From Actinomycetes bacterium (GTDB lineage: Bacteria; Actinomycetota; Acidimicrobiia; Acidimicrobiales; Bog-793), in NCBI GenBank assembly GCA_021803215.1, contig JAJZLV010000052.1:1-46616 (forward strand): a stretch of 46,616 bases of DNA. The letters run 5' to 3'. Made by a program: the position numbers and the translations under genes. Of this stretch, positions 1 through 7,990 are shown piece by piece. The notes beneath the pieces were generated by a model. It saw only the letters and a program-made list of their open reading frames with translations, searched no databases and was not told where the DNA came from. The first letter of the stretch is position 1, and every line of letters starts with the position of its first letter.

Positions 1-995
1 CTGCTCGGTAGCAGCCGCTTCGAGAGCCGGGAGACGAGGCCGACGACGCCGTCCGGCATCAACCTGAGGAGGGCGATCAGAAGGACCGCGTAGACGCCTT
101 CGGAGAGAACGTTCGGGAGCTGCGGCGGGAGCGAGGGGCTCGTGCCGACCGCGGCGAGCACCTGGGAGATGACGGTGATCACCGCCGCTCCGACGAAGGC
201 ACCCGAGATCGTCCCGAGACCGCCCACGACCACCATGATGAGGAACTCGATCGAGAGCATGACCGGGAAGGCGTCCGGTGAGATGTAGCCGAGGAAGAAG
301 GCGTAGATCGCTCCGGCCAGCCCGGCGTAGGCAGCCGAGAGCGCGAAGTCCCGCAGCTTGTAGCTGACGACGTTGACACCCGCCGCAGAGGCCGCCGACG
401 GCGAGGTGGCCATCGCCCGCAGCCCGCGGCCCGGGCGCGACTTTGTGATGTTCCGGTTCACGACGAGCACCGCCGCCGCCACGATCCAGACGAGGTAGGC
501 GTACGAGCGGTAGCTCGTCAGCGCCATCGGGCCGATCGTCAGCGAGGGGATGTTGGTCAGGCCGATGTCACCGCCGGTGAAGCTCGGCGTCTGGCTCAGC
601 ACCGAGAGGAAGATGAGCTGCAGGGCGAGCGTGCCGAAAGCGAGCGCGTGCCCCTCGAGCCGGAGCAGCAGGAGACCGATGATGGCGGCGATGGCGGCGG
701 TCATCGCCACGGCTGCCACGAGCGCCAGCAGAGGCGGCCAGCCGTGCATCGCCAAGATGGCGGCTGCGTAGGCGCCGAAGCCGTAGAAGGCCCCCTGGCC
801 GAGCGAGACCTGCCCGGCGAAGCCCACCAGCAGCGACAGCCCGGCCACCACCATGGTCGAGAGGCCGATCATCACGTAGGTGATGAGGTCGGGGGCGTTG
901 AGCAGCTCGGGCAGGATGAGGGTCGCCGCCCCGATCACCACGGCGGCGACCGCGGCCAGCGGATTCCCGCCCGAGAGATCGCGTAGGAACCTCAT
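1..995 (-). CDS. livM: Branched-chain amino acid-type ABC transporter permease (LivM), partial
   Basis: Second membrane permease of a HAAT-family (branched-chain amino acid or related substrate) ABC importer. The frame opens with ATG at 995 and stays open to the left edge, so the C-terminus is outside the window. The N-terminal translation is hydrophobic and contains the LivM-typical segment VGFAGQVSLGQGAFYGFG about 50-70 residues in. Its start overlaps the LivH stop by four bases (ATGA), so it is translationally coupled as the last visible gene of the livGFHM operon. No periplasmic binding protein is in view, so the substrate (Leu/Ile/Val, amide, urea or aromatic acid) cannot be assigned. 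Confidence 0.9.
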   Translation of the reverse strand, partial: MRFLRDLSGGNPLAAVAAVVIGAATLILPELLNAPDLITYVMIGLSTMVVAGLSLLVGFAGQVSLGQGAFYGFGAYAAAILAMHGWPPLLALVAAVAMTAAIAAIIGLLLLRLEGHALAFGTLALQLIFLSVLSQTPSFTGGDIGLTNIPSLTIGPMALTSYRSYAYLVWIVAAAVLVVNRNITKSRPGRGLRAMATSPSAASAAGVNVVSYKLRDFALSAAYAGLAGAIYAFFLGYISPDAFPVMLSIEFLIMVVVGGLGTISGAFVGAAVITVISQVLAAVGTSPSLPPQLPNVLSEGVYAVLLIALLRLMPDGVVGLVSRLSKRLLPS

Positions 996-1849
996 ACGAA
1001 CTGCTCGACGCGCTGGCGCCGGTGGGACTGCCAGAGGAGCAGCAGGATCATGAGGCCGAGTGCCACCGCCGTCTGGTTCGCCGCGGACCAGTAGCCGGCG
1101 ACGAGCTCTTCGGTCACTCCGAAGGCGAGCCCGCCCGCGAGCGCCAGGCCCGGGCTCGTCAGCCCCCCGACGATGGCCGCCGCGAAGCCCAGGATCGCCA
1201 GGTTCACGTCGCTGTCGTAGGTGAGCGGGAAGAGCGGCGTGACGAGGACCCCTCCCAGGCCGCCGAGAGCACCGCCGATCGCGAACGAGAGGAGGCCCAT
1301 CGCCTTGACGTTGATGCCCGAGAGACGGGCGGCGTAGGGATTCGAGGCACAGGCCGTCATGGCCTTGCCGACGTAGGTGCGGTCGAGCACGAGCCAGAGG
1401 ATGGCGAGGACCACGATGCTCACGCCGATCAGGAGGAGATACTGGGGCTGGACGAAGACCCCGCCGATCTCGATGTCGTGGCCGCTCAAGCCCGAGAAGG
1501 TGAGCGGCACCGTCCCCCACACGAGCATCGCTATGGCCTCGCTGAAGATGGCGAGGCCGATGGTCGTCATGAGCGAGGCCGTCGGGCCCATCTTGCCGAG
1601 GATCGTCACCGCGCCGAAGACGAGCCCGATGGCGGCGCTGGCCAGCACGGCGAGCAGCTCGGAGATGCCGTGGGGCACGCCGACTCCTAGGAGCGAGTAG
1701 GCGATGAAGCCGCCGAGCACGACGAAGGCGCCCTGGGCGAAATTGACCACCTTCGTCACCCGGTAGATGATCACGAAGCCGGTGGCGAGCAGGGCGAGAA
1801 GGAAGCCCTGCGAGACTCCGGTGATGAGATACTGCGCCAACGTGCTCAT
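992..1849 (-). CDS. livH: Branched-chain amino acid-type ABC transporter permease (LivH)
   Basis: First membrane permease of the HAAT importer, 285 residues, a normal LivH length. It begins MSTLAQYLITGVSQGFLLAL and shows about eight hydrophobic segments. The LivH signature VVNFAQGAFVVLGGF lies at about residues 34-48, and the cytoplasmic-loop region (KAMTACASNPYAARLSGIN) that contacts the ATPases is present near residue 165. The start overlaps the LivF stop by four bases and its stop overlaps the LivM start by four bases, so all three are made as one coupled unit. Substrate unknown. Confidence 0.93.
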   Translation of the reverse strand: MSTLAQYLITGVSQGFLLALLATGFVIIYRVTKVVNFAQGAFVVLGGFIAYSLLGVGVPHGISELLAVLASAAIGLVFGAVTILGKMGPTASLMTTIGLAIFSEAIAMLVWGTVPLTFSGLSGHDIEIGGVFVQPQYLLLIGVSIVVLAILWLVLDRTYVGKAMTACASNPYAARLSGINVKAMGLLSFAIGGALGGLGGVLVTPLFPLTYDSDVNLAILGFAAAIVGGLTSPGLALAGGLAFGVTEELVAGYWSAANQTAVALGLMILLLLWQSHRRQRVEQFV

Positions 1850-2571
1850 GTCGTGACGTGTCCTCCCAGGTAGGCGCGCTGGACGGCTGGCTGCTCCCTC
1901 AGGTGGCCGGAAGGCCCGTCGGCCACGATCCTTCCGGTCTCGAGCACGTAGGCGCGAGGGCAGAGCTCGAGCGCCAGCCGGGCATTCTGCTCGACGAGGA
2001 GCACGGAGAGTCCGGTCTCGACGTTCAACCTCACGAGATAGCGGCTGATCTCCTGCACGACGGTTGGGGCCAGGCCCTGGGAGAGCTCGTCGATCGCCAA
2101 CAGCTCCGGCTTGGCCATGAGGGCTCGCCCGATGGCGACCATCTGCTGCTCGCCCCCTGAGAGGTTGCCCGCCCTGCGCCGGGCGAGGCTTTGGAGCTTC
2201 GGGAACAGCTCGTAGACCTCAGCGGGATCGCGGGAGGCGGCCCGCCAGGCGCCGAGACGGAGGTTGTCGTCGACGCACAGCTCCGGGAACAGCTCGCGGC
2301 CCTCTGGTACATGGGCGAGCCTTCCCCGACGCACGATCGTCCCCGAGCTCGCCGAGAGGATGCCCGAGAGCGTGTTGAGCAACGTGGTCTTGCCCGCCCC
2401 GTTGGGGCCGATGAGGGCGACCATCTCACCGGCGCCGACCTCGAGGCTGACCCCGTCGAGGACGACGGCGGCGCCGTAGCGCACGACCAGCCCGTCGACC
2501 GAGAGGATGGGGGAGGTCCCGCCGGGCCCGACGCCGGCCGGCGGGCTGCTAGCGACCTGCGGCAGCACCAT
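1846..2571 (-). CDS. livF: HAAT ABC transporter ATP-binding protein LivF
   Basis: ATPase subunit, 241 residues. Walker A is GPNGAGKTT near residue 60, the ABC signature is LSGGEQQ near 142, and Walker B reads LLAIDELSQGLAP, the LivF-type form with ELSQGL in place of DEPSxGL. The switch His is replaced by a Gln in LLVEQN, as is usual for LivF. About 20 residues precede the conserved start of the fold, so a slightly later start is possible. The gene overlaps the 3' end of livG by 23 bases and the start of livH by 4. Confidence 0.92.
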   Translation of the reverse strand: MVLPQVASSPPAGVGPGGTSPILSVDGLVVRYGAAVVLDGVSLEVGAGEMVALIGPNGAGKTTLLNTLSGILSASSGTIVRRGRLAHVPEGRELFPELCVDDNLRLGAWRAASRDPAEVYELFPKLQSLARRRAGNLSGGEQQMVAIGRALMAKPELLAIDELSQGLAPTVVQEISRYLVRLNVETGLSVLLVEQNARLALELCPRAYVLETGRIVADGPSGHLREQPAVQRAYLGGHVTT

Positions 2572-3328
2572 CGCCTGTAGCCGATCCGAGATAGGCGTCG
2601 ACGACCGCCTCGTTGGCGCGCACCTGCGCCGGGGTGCCTTCGGCGATGACGCGCCCGAGGTCGAGAACCGTGACCTGGTCGGCGACGGCGCTCACGAAAC
2701 CGATGTCGTGCTCGACGAGCAGCATTGTCAGCCTCTCGTCGCGCAGCTGGCCAAGGAGCTCGCTCAGCTCGCGGCGCTCGTCGCCCCGAAGCCCGGCGGC
2801 AGGCTCGTCGAGGAGAAGCAGCTTCGGGTTGCCGCACAGCGCCCGGGCGATCTGGATCGAGCGCTGCCGGCCGAGCGGCAGGGACTCCGCCGGCAACTCC
2901 GCCCAGCGCTCGAGGCCAGCCCGGGCGATGGCGGCACGGGCCCGTTCGCGGATCTTCGGCTCCTCCCGGAAGTGGCGCGGCAGGCGGAAGGCCGCCTCGA
3001 TGAACTCGTGCCGGGTCCAGCAGTGGGCGCCGACCATCACGTTCTCGAGCGCCGTCATTCCCTGGAAGAGATGGACCGTCTGGAAGGTGATCGCGATGCC
3101 GAGCCGGGCGCGTGCGGCGGGGCGCAGTTGCTCGACTCGCCGCTGCTCGAACGAGATTGTGCCCTGCTCGGGGCGCAGATGGCCGGTGACGAGGCTGAAG
3201 AGGGTGGATTTCCCCGCCCCGTTCGGGCCGATCAGCGCCCGCAGCTCGCCGGCGGGGACGGACAGCGAGACGCCGTCGACGGCTCGCACGCCGCCGAAGC
3301 TCTTCACCAGTTGCTCGAGCTCGAGCAC
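2549..3328 (-). CDS. livG: HAAT ABC transporter ATP-binding protein LivG
   Basis: First gene of the operon and the second ATPase, 259 residues. Walker A GPNGAGKST lies at about residues 36-44, Walker B is LLLLDEPAAGL and the switch region LLVEHD. The signature motif is divergent: LPLGRQRSIQIARAL where most LivG proteins have LSYGQQRRLEIARAL. The LivG-type insertion between Walker A and signature (FQTVHLFQGMTALENVMVG) is clear. It pairs with LivF on the LivH/LivM membrane core. A candidate promoter and operator lie about 110-150 bases upstream. Confidence 0.92.
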   Translation of the reverse strand: MLELEQLVKSFGGVRAVDGVSLSVPAGELRALIGPNGAGKSTLFSLVTGHLRPEQGTISFEQRRVEQLRPAARARLGIAITFQTVHLFQGMTALENVMVGAHCWTRHEFIEAAFRLPRHFREEPKIRERARAAIARAGLERWAELPAESLPLGRQRSIQIARALCGNPKLLLLDEPAAGLRGDERRELSELLGQLRDERLTMLLVEHDIGFVSAVADQVTVLDLGRVIAEGTPAQVRANEAVVDAYLGSATGDGAAAGR

Positions 3329-3441
3329 GGGCGGCTCACCCCCTACCGGTCGTCTGCAAGCTGGCCGACCACTGCGTCCCGGAGGCCCCCACGCCCCGGA
3401 GCGTCATCCCGGCGACCTGCCGGCTCCGCCATCTGTCTTGT

Positions 3442-3484
3442 GACCGTTTCTATGACGGTCTTTCCTCAGATGTAGCATAATGCT
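3442..3484 (-). promoter_or_regulatory. Candidate promoter and operator of the liv operon
   Basis: On the minus strand there is a possible -10 hexamer TATGCT (3474-3479) embedded in the 11-base palindrome AGCATAATGCT (3474-3484). Just downstream, where transcription would begin, is a perfect inverted repeat GACCGT-N7-ACGGTC (3442-3460). This is the placement expected for a repressor operator. The best -35 at 17-base spacing (TGGCGT) is weak. If right, the livG leader would be about 140 bases. No regulator gene is adjacent. Confidence 0.35.
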
Positions 3485-3489
3485 CCGAG

Positions 3490-4088
3490 TCAGGAGACGC
3501 CAGTGGCAAGAGTTCTTTGTCCTCCGCCCCGTCTCGATGCCCAGCCCGCCGCCTCGATGCCGTAAGGAGCTGGGCGGGCCGGCTCGCCTCTCGCGCAGCC
3601 GATATCGGCTGGGATGCAGGGGCCCGGGAGAGGTCGTGACCGGGCGCGATCGTGGCCGGCTCGGCTGGTGGTCGCCCATCGCGAGGAGCGCCCCCTGGCC
3701 CGGATGAGGGCAGAGCAGATCTGGGAGATCGCGTCCCTGGTGCTGGCTGGCAGCCTGTCCAAGACAAGAGGATCGTGATCGGTAACCCGAGCGCGTTGCC
3801 GTAGCAGTACGACTATCGGACTACCAGAACGCTCGTACGCTCAGCATGGGCAGCCAGACAGAGAGCAGCTGGCCACCCACCGGCACCACCAGCCGCCTGG
3901 CGCCTGCAGCGGTGCGAGAGGACCGATCTCCAAACCTCGGGCGGCGGGGGCCCTGTCGCCGCCGGAGAGCTCCGCCGCCGTCATGCTCGCCGGGGCGGGA
4001 GCCGCCCCGGCTGGTGCCAGAGCCCAAGGCGCGAGCCTCAGGCGGAGGCCCGGGCCGGAGCTCGCGCCCCCCGATCTGTCGGGATGAG
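3490..4088. other. Gene-free interval between livG and the transglutaminase gene
   Basis: About 600 bases with no frame I can support. The open frames here are Arg/Pro/Gly-rich shadows without a ribosome site or recognisable motif. A short open frame at 3705-3779 on the plus strand (starting MRAEQIWEIASLVLAG) looks protein-like but is only 24 codons long and has no clear Shine-Dalgarno sequence. A weak hairpin CCCGA-CAGA-TCGGG sits at about 4077-4085 and upstream bases, just past the stop of the transglutaminase-like gene. Confidence 0.4.
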
Positions 4089-4754
4089 TCAGGCCTGCCG
4101 GGCCGCCCCGCTGTCGAAAAGGCCGTCGCGCTCCCGCTCCGAGGCGGCCAGCACCGCTGTGCCGTACTGCGCTGCGAAAGCCTCCATGATCTCCTCGTAG
4201 GGAAGGTCCTCGTAGGCGCCGCGGACGGCCACGTACTCCATGTGGCGGTGGCCGTCGACCGAGTACTCGTGGAAGAGAGCGTCGTGGCGCCCGTCGAACT
4301 CGAGGGGGCGCACTCCGAAACGTCGGCACAGCTCGACGTTGAAGGCCGGAGTCGCCTTCACCCATCTTCCTCCGAGCAGCATCTCGACGTAGCCGTGGTA
4401 GATGAACAGGTCTGTGCCCAGCCGGGCCAGCAGCTTCTCGCTTGCCAGGTGGTTGCGCACGTCGGCGAAGCCGAGCCGGGCCGGGATCCCAGCGGCGCGG
4501 GCCGACGCAGCGAGCAGGACGGCCTTCGGGATGCAGTAGGCGGACTTGGAGTCCAAGACAGCGCTTGCCCGGTAGGCCGCTCTCGAGGCCGAGATGCCGT
4601 AGGGGTCGTAGCGGATGCCGTCCCTCACGGCATAAAAGAGGGCCACGGCGCGCTCGCGGGCAGAAGAGGCGTTCCTCGTCGTCTCCTTCACGTAGCGGGC
4701 CACCTTGGGATGGTCGAAGTCGAGGAAGTAGGTCGGGCGAAGCAGCCCGTCCAT
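4089..4754 (-). CDS. Transglutaminase-like superfamily protein
   Basis: Cytoplasmic protein of the transglutaminase/papain-like fold. From the chosen ATG (221 residues) the nucleophile is Cys74 in SAYCIPKAVLLA, followed by the typical ARAAGIPARLGFADVRNH strand. The catalytic His is His120 in FIYHGYVEML. The third triad position (usually Asp in VDPT) reads Thr in WVKATPAFN, which I believe is usual for this subfamily. The start at 4754 has GAGGAG six bases upstream; an in-frame ATG at 4844 adds 30 low-complexity residues and lies 15 bases after the stop of the dioxygenase gene, so the two form an operon either way. The reaction (amide hydrolysis, crosslinking) is unknown. Confidence 0.8.
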   Translation of the reverse strand: MDGLLRPTYFLDFDHPKVARYVKETTRNASSARERAVALFYAVRDGIRYDPYGISASRAAYRASAVLDSKSAYCIPKAVLLAASARAAGIPARLGFADVRNHLASEKLLARLGTDLFIYHGYVEMLLGGRWVKATPAFNVELCRRFGVRPLEFDGRHDALFHEYSVDGHRHMEYVAVRGAYEDLPYEEIMEAFAAQYGTAVLAASERERDGLFDSGAARQA

Positions 4755-4859
4755 CGGCTGCTCCTCGTCCACGCCGGCTCTGGCCACGCCCGTTCCTAGG
4801 GTCACGGGGGGCGAGCCCCGTTGCCCGTGCCCACCCGAAGACATCGCTGCAATCCTAGG

Positions 4860-6074
4860 TCAGGCTCCGGCGGGCGCCGGCGGCGGGCTCTCCTCCGCCG
4901 GGCGCCGGCGGGCGGCCCCCCAGTTCCGCTCCAGGTTTGCGATCAGCCCGGGGCTGTACAAGCAGAGAGCCTGCTCCCGGGCGTACAGGCTCATGTAGCG
5001 GCGGAAGTCGTCGAGCGGCTCGGCGGCGGCTCGCAGCGTCCGCCGGTTGCCGCGAAGCGCTGTCGTCCCGACGCTTGTCCGCGTCTCTGCCATTTGAGCG
5101 ACTCGCTCGCCGATCTCTTCTGTCGCGGCCACTTCGTCGACCACGAGGCGGCCCTCGGGGTCGTCGACCGAGAAGGGACGATCGAGCAACACCGCTTGGC
5201 GCGCCAGGCGGAGGCCGGTGAGGCGCGGCAGGCGGAGGGCGGCGCAGCCGGGGATGATGCCCTCCTTGTTCGCCGGCAGGTTGAAGTAGGAGCCCTTCTC
5301 TGCCACGACGTGGTCCGATACGAGCAGCCACTGGCAGGCGCCTCCGATCGCGAACGTCTCGAGCGCCGCGATCCAAGGCTTCTCCCTCGAGGCGTCGTCC
5401 GGGTCGTCTTCGTCTGGACGAACGCCGTGCCCCCGGTAGATCTTGTTGAGCGCCCCGAGCTCGCGCTCGATCATAAACTCGACGAGGGAGATCTGGCCCT
5501 GGTACAAGCTCGTCAAATTGATGCCGCTGCCGAGGACCCGCCGCCCCTCGTACTTGGGATGGCTGGCCACCGCGCCGCGCAGGACTCCCACCTCTATGCG
5601 ATCGTCGAGGAGGACGAGGTCGATCCCGACCTCGAGGGCGGCCACCGATGCGTCGTCTTCGGCGTTGAGCACCGAGAGGTTCTGGATCGTCACAGTGCCG
5701 ACCGAGCCGTCACGCTCGACCCTCACCGGGCCCAAGTCGGCCCGGCCCGTCTCCTCGAAGTCCGCCCGTCTGGCGAGCGCCGCCGCCGTCGGAAGCGACA
5801 TCGCGTGAATGAGGTGGAGCCCGATCGCGCGGTGAGCCAGCAGCTGGCCGAGGAAAGAGCCCTGGGCGATCTCAAGGCCCTGTTTGTCCTTTTGCAGCCG
5901 CCGGCGCTCGGCGTCGATGGCGGCGCGGGATGGCAGGAGCGCCGGGAGCCGCTCCGAAGCGGCGTACACCAGCTCCGAGGCTCGCAGATGGTGCGTCCGC
6001 CCCTCGGTCAGCTCGTCGTAGACGCGGACGATGTCGGGGACTTCCAGGATCGGGACCCCGCCCATGCCCGGCAC
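4860..6074 (-). CDS. DpgC-like enoyl-CoA hydratase-family dioxygenase
   Basis: 404 residues, similar in layout to (3,5-dihydroxyphenyl)acetyl-CoA 1,2-dioxygenase (DpgC). DpgC uses a crotonase fold to add O2 to an aryl-acetyl-CoA with no metal or flavin cofactor. There is a long helical N-terminal region (about 1-130) and then the crotonase core. Segments I associate with DpgC rather than ordinary hydratases are GSGINLTSLYQGQISL (first oxyanion-hole region), the second Gly-rich turn IGGACQWLLV, and GSYFNLPANKEGIIPGCAALRLPR. In glycopeptide clusters dpgC sits with dpgA, dpgB and dpgD; none is seen here. The downstream same-strand gene is transglutaminase-like and the divergent neighbour is an FAD oxidoreductase. 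A plain CoA-thioester hydratase is the alternative. Confidence 0.78.
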   Translation of the reverse strand: MPGMGGVPILEVPDIVRVYDELTEGRTHHLRASELVYAASERLPALLPSRAAIDAERRRLQKDKQGLEIAQGSFLGQLLAHRAIGLHLIHAMSLPTAAALARRADFEETGRADLGPVRVERDGSVGTVTIQNLSVLNAEDDASVAALEVGIDLVLLDDRIEVGVLRGAVASHPKYEGRRVLGSGINLTSLYQGQISLVEFMIERELGALNKIYRGHGVRPDEDDPDDASREKPWIAALETFAIGGACQWLLVSDHVVAEKGSYFNLPANKEGIIPGCAALRLPRLTGLRLARQAVLLDRPFSVDDPEGRLVVDEVAATEEIGERVAQMAETRTSVGTTALRGNRRTLRAAAEPLDDFRRYMSLYAREQALCLYSPGLIANLERNWGAARRRPAEESPPPAPAGA

Positions 6075-6192
6075 ACTAGCCGGGGGTGTTCAGCTGCTCC
6101 CAGCCGCCGGCAGCGGCTCTTCAAGAATGCGTCCGCGGCGACACGCACCGGCTCGCGAAGATCGGCTCTGAGGGTGAACAAGGGCCGGTCGG

Positions 6193-7656
6193 ATGGCTGC
6201 TGAGCGGGTCGATGCGGTGGTGGTCGGGGCCGGGCCCAACGGCCTGGCGGCGGCTGTCGTCCTGGCGGCTGCCGGCCTGGCGGTGCGAGTCTACGAGGCG
6301 ACCGGCGAGATCGGCGGAGGCTGCCGCACCGAGGAGCTCAACCTGCCGGGGTTCCACCACGACCTCTGCTCGACGGTGCACCCGCTGGCCCTGGCATCGC
6401 CCTTTTTCAGGCGCTTCGGCCTCGAGTCCCGCGGCGTCAGGTTGCTGCATCCCGAGGTCCTCTTTGCGCAGCCCTTGGGCGGGGATCGAGCAGTGGCGGC
6501 CTTTCGCAGCCTGGAGGAGACGACCTCGACCTTCGGCCGGGAGGATGCCGCCGCCTACAAGGAGCTGCTTGGCTGGCTGGCCGCCCGCTCCTCAGAGCTC
6601 GCCTCCGCCGTGCTCTCGTCCTATCGGTCTGTGCCTGCGGGCGCTCTGGTGGGCGCCCGCTTTGCCGCTTGTGGTTTGCGCTCGGCCACCTCGCTCGCTC
6701 GCCGCTTCCGACACGACGCCCCGAAGGCGTTGCTCGCCGGTGTGGCGGCCCATGCCATGCAGCCTCTCGACAGGCCGCTCACCGGTGGCGTCGCCCTGCT
6801 GCTCGCAGCCCTCGGTCACGGGTCCGGCTGGCCCCTCGTCGAGGGTGGCAGCGCCGGGATAGTGGCGGCGCTGCAGGGCTTTCTCGCCGAGCGAGGGGTG
6901 ACGGTCGTCACGGGGGAGCCGGTGGCTCGCCTCGAGCAGCTGCCGAAGGCTCGTGCGACCTTGCTCGACGTCAGCCCGATGGGGCTGCTCGGCATCGCAG
7001 GCGGTAGGCTTCCGGCCCGCTACGTCCGCCAGCTTCGGAGCTTTCACTACGGACCTGGGGTCTGCAAGGTCGACTGGGCACTCGACGCTCCGGTGCCGTG
7101 GACGGCCGAGCTGTGCCGGAGAGCCGGCACGGTGCACCTCGGAGGAAGGCTCGAGGAGGTAGCCGCGGCAGAACAGGAGGTTGCCGCCGGCCGGCACCCC
7201 GAGCGACCCTTCGTGCTCGCTGTCCAGGCCGGCGTCGTCGACTCCAGCCGAGCCCCGTTCGGTCAGCAGACCCTTTGGACCTACTGCCACGTGCCGGCGG
7301 GATCGGATCGGGACATGAGCCAGGCGATCGCCGGTCAGCTCGAGCGCTTCGCGCCCGGTTTCGGCGAGCTCGTGCTGGCGAAGTCGGTGCGGACCGCGCA
7401 GCGCATGGAGGCGGAGAACGCCAACTACGTCGGTGGCGACATCGGCTGCGGCGCCCAGAACCTCCGCCAGCTGATCGCCCGGCCGGCCCCTCGCTGGAAT
7501 CCCTACCGTGTCCCGCTCGAGGGGGTGTACCTCTGCTCGAGCGCCACGCCGCCGGGCCCGGGGGTGCATGGACGCTGCGGGGAGTTGGCGGCGATGTCAG
7601 CTCTTCGCGAGCTCTTCGGCATCAAGGGGCTTCCTACTCTCGAGCGAGCTGGGTGA
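6193..7656 (+). CDS. Phytoene desaturase-like FAD-dependent oxidoreductase
   Basis: 487 residues, COG1233-type flavoprotein related to carotenoid desaturases and the PYROXD2 group. It starts MAAERVDAVVVGAGPNGL, a dinucleotide-binding motif for FAD, followed by the typical EATGEIGGGCRTEEL loop and the HHDLCSTVHPLA segment. The C-terminal FAD-contact region is VYLCSSATPPGPGVHGRCGE. No signal peptide is visible. No phytoene synthase or isoprenoid genes are nearby, so carotenoid function cannot be inferred. It is divergent from the DpgC-like gene across 118 bases and converges on the Maf-GNAT gene. Confidence 0.88.
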   Translation: MAAERVDAVVVGAGPNGLAAAVVLAAAGLAVRVYEATGEIGGGCRTEELNLPGFHHDLCSTVHPLALASPFFRRFGLESRGVRLLHPEVLFAQPLGGDRAVAAFRSLEETTSTFGREDAAAYKELLGWLAARSSELASAVLSSYRSVPAGALVGARFAACGLRSATSLARRFRHDAPKALLAGVAAHAMQPLDRPLTGGVALLLAALGHGSGWPLVEGGSAGIVAALQGFLAERGVTVVTGEPVARLEQLPKARATLLDVSPMGLLGIAGGRLPARYVRQLRSFHYGPGVCKVDWALDAPVPWTAELCRRAGTVHLGGRLEEVAAAEQEVAAGRHPERPFVLAVQAGVVDSSRAPFGQQTLWTYCHVPAGSDRDMSQAIAGQLERFAPGFGELVLAKSVRTAQRMEAENANYVGGDIGCGAQNLRQLIARPAPRWNPYRVPLEGVYLCSSATPPGPGVHGRCGELAAMSALRELFGIKGLPTLERAG

Positions 7657-7990
7657 TCATGTCTCCCCCGCCCCTGGGTCGCACCCTCTCGGAACGGGCG
7701 AGCTTGGGACGCTGGCCGAGGGCGAGGAAGAGCGGCGTGAGCCGCCAGAGCGCCGGCCGCCGCCCCCACGCCGGGTGCCTGTAAGTCTCGGCCCGTAGCT
7801 GAGGACCGGGACGATCCTTCTCGACGAGCCGCTCGAGCCCGCGACGGGCCTGGCCGTCTGGGCCCGGATCTCCCCGAGAGAAAGCGGTCGGGGCTGGATC
7901 GTCAGATGGCCAGGCTCAGGCTGCAAGCGACAGCCGAGGGATCGGCGCCTCGCCGATCGCCCGGTCGGGCCGCCGTCCGAGCGCCGACCC
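7657..7990. other. Convergent intergenic interval; possible gene fragment on the minus strand
   Basis: No full gene is supported. A minus-strand frame without a start codon is open from about 7918 to a TAG at 7634-7636 and reads protein-like (for example ERLVEKDRPGPQLRAETY and HPAWGRRPALWRLTPLF). It could be the eroded C-terminus of a lost gene. It overlaps the end of the FAD oxidoreductase by 23 bases. I could not assign a family. Confidence 0.2.
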
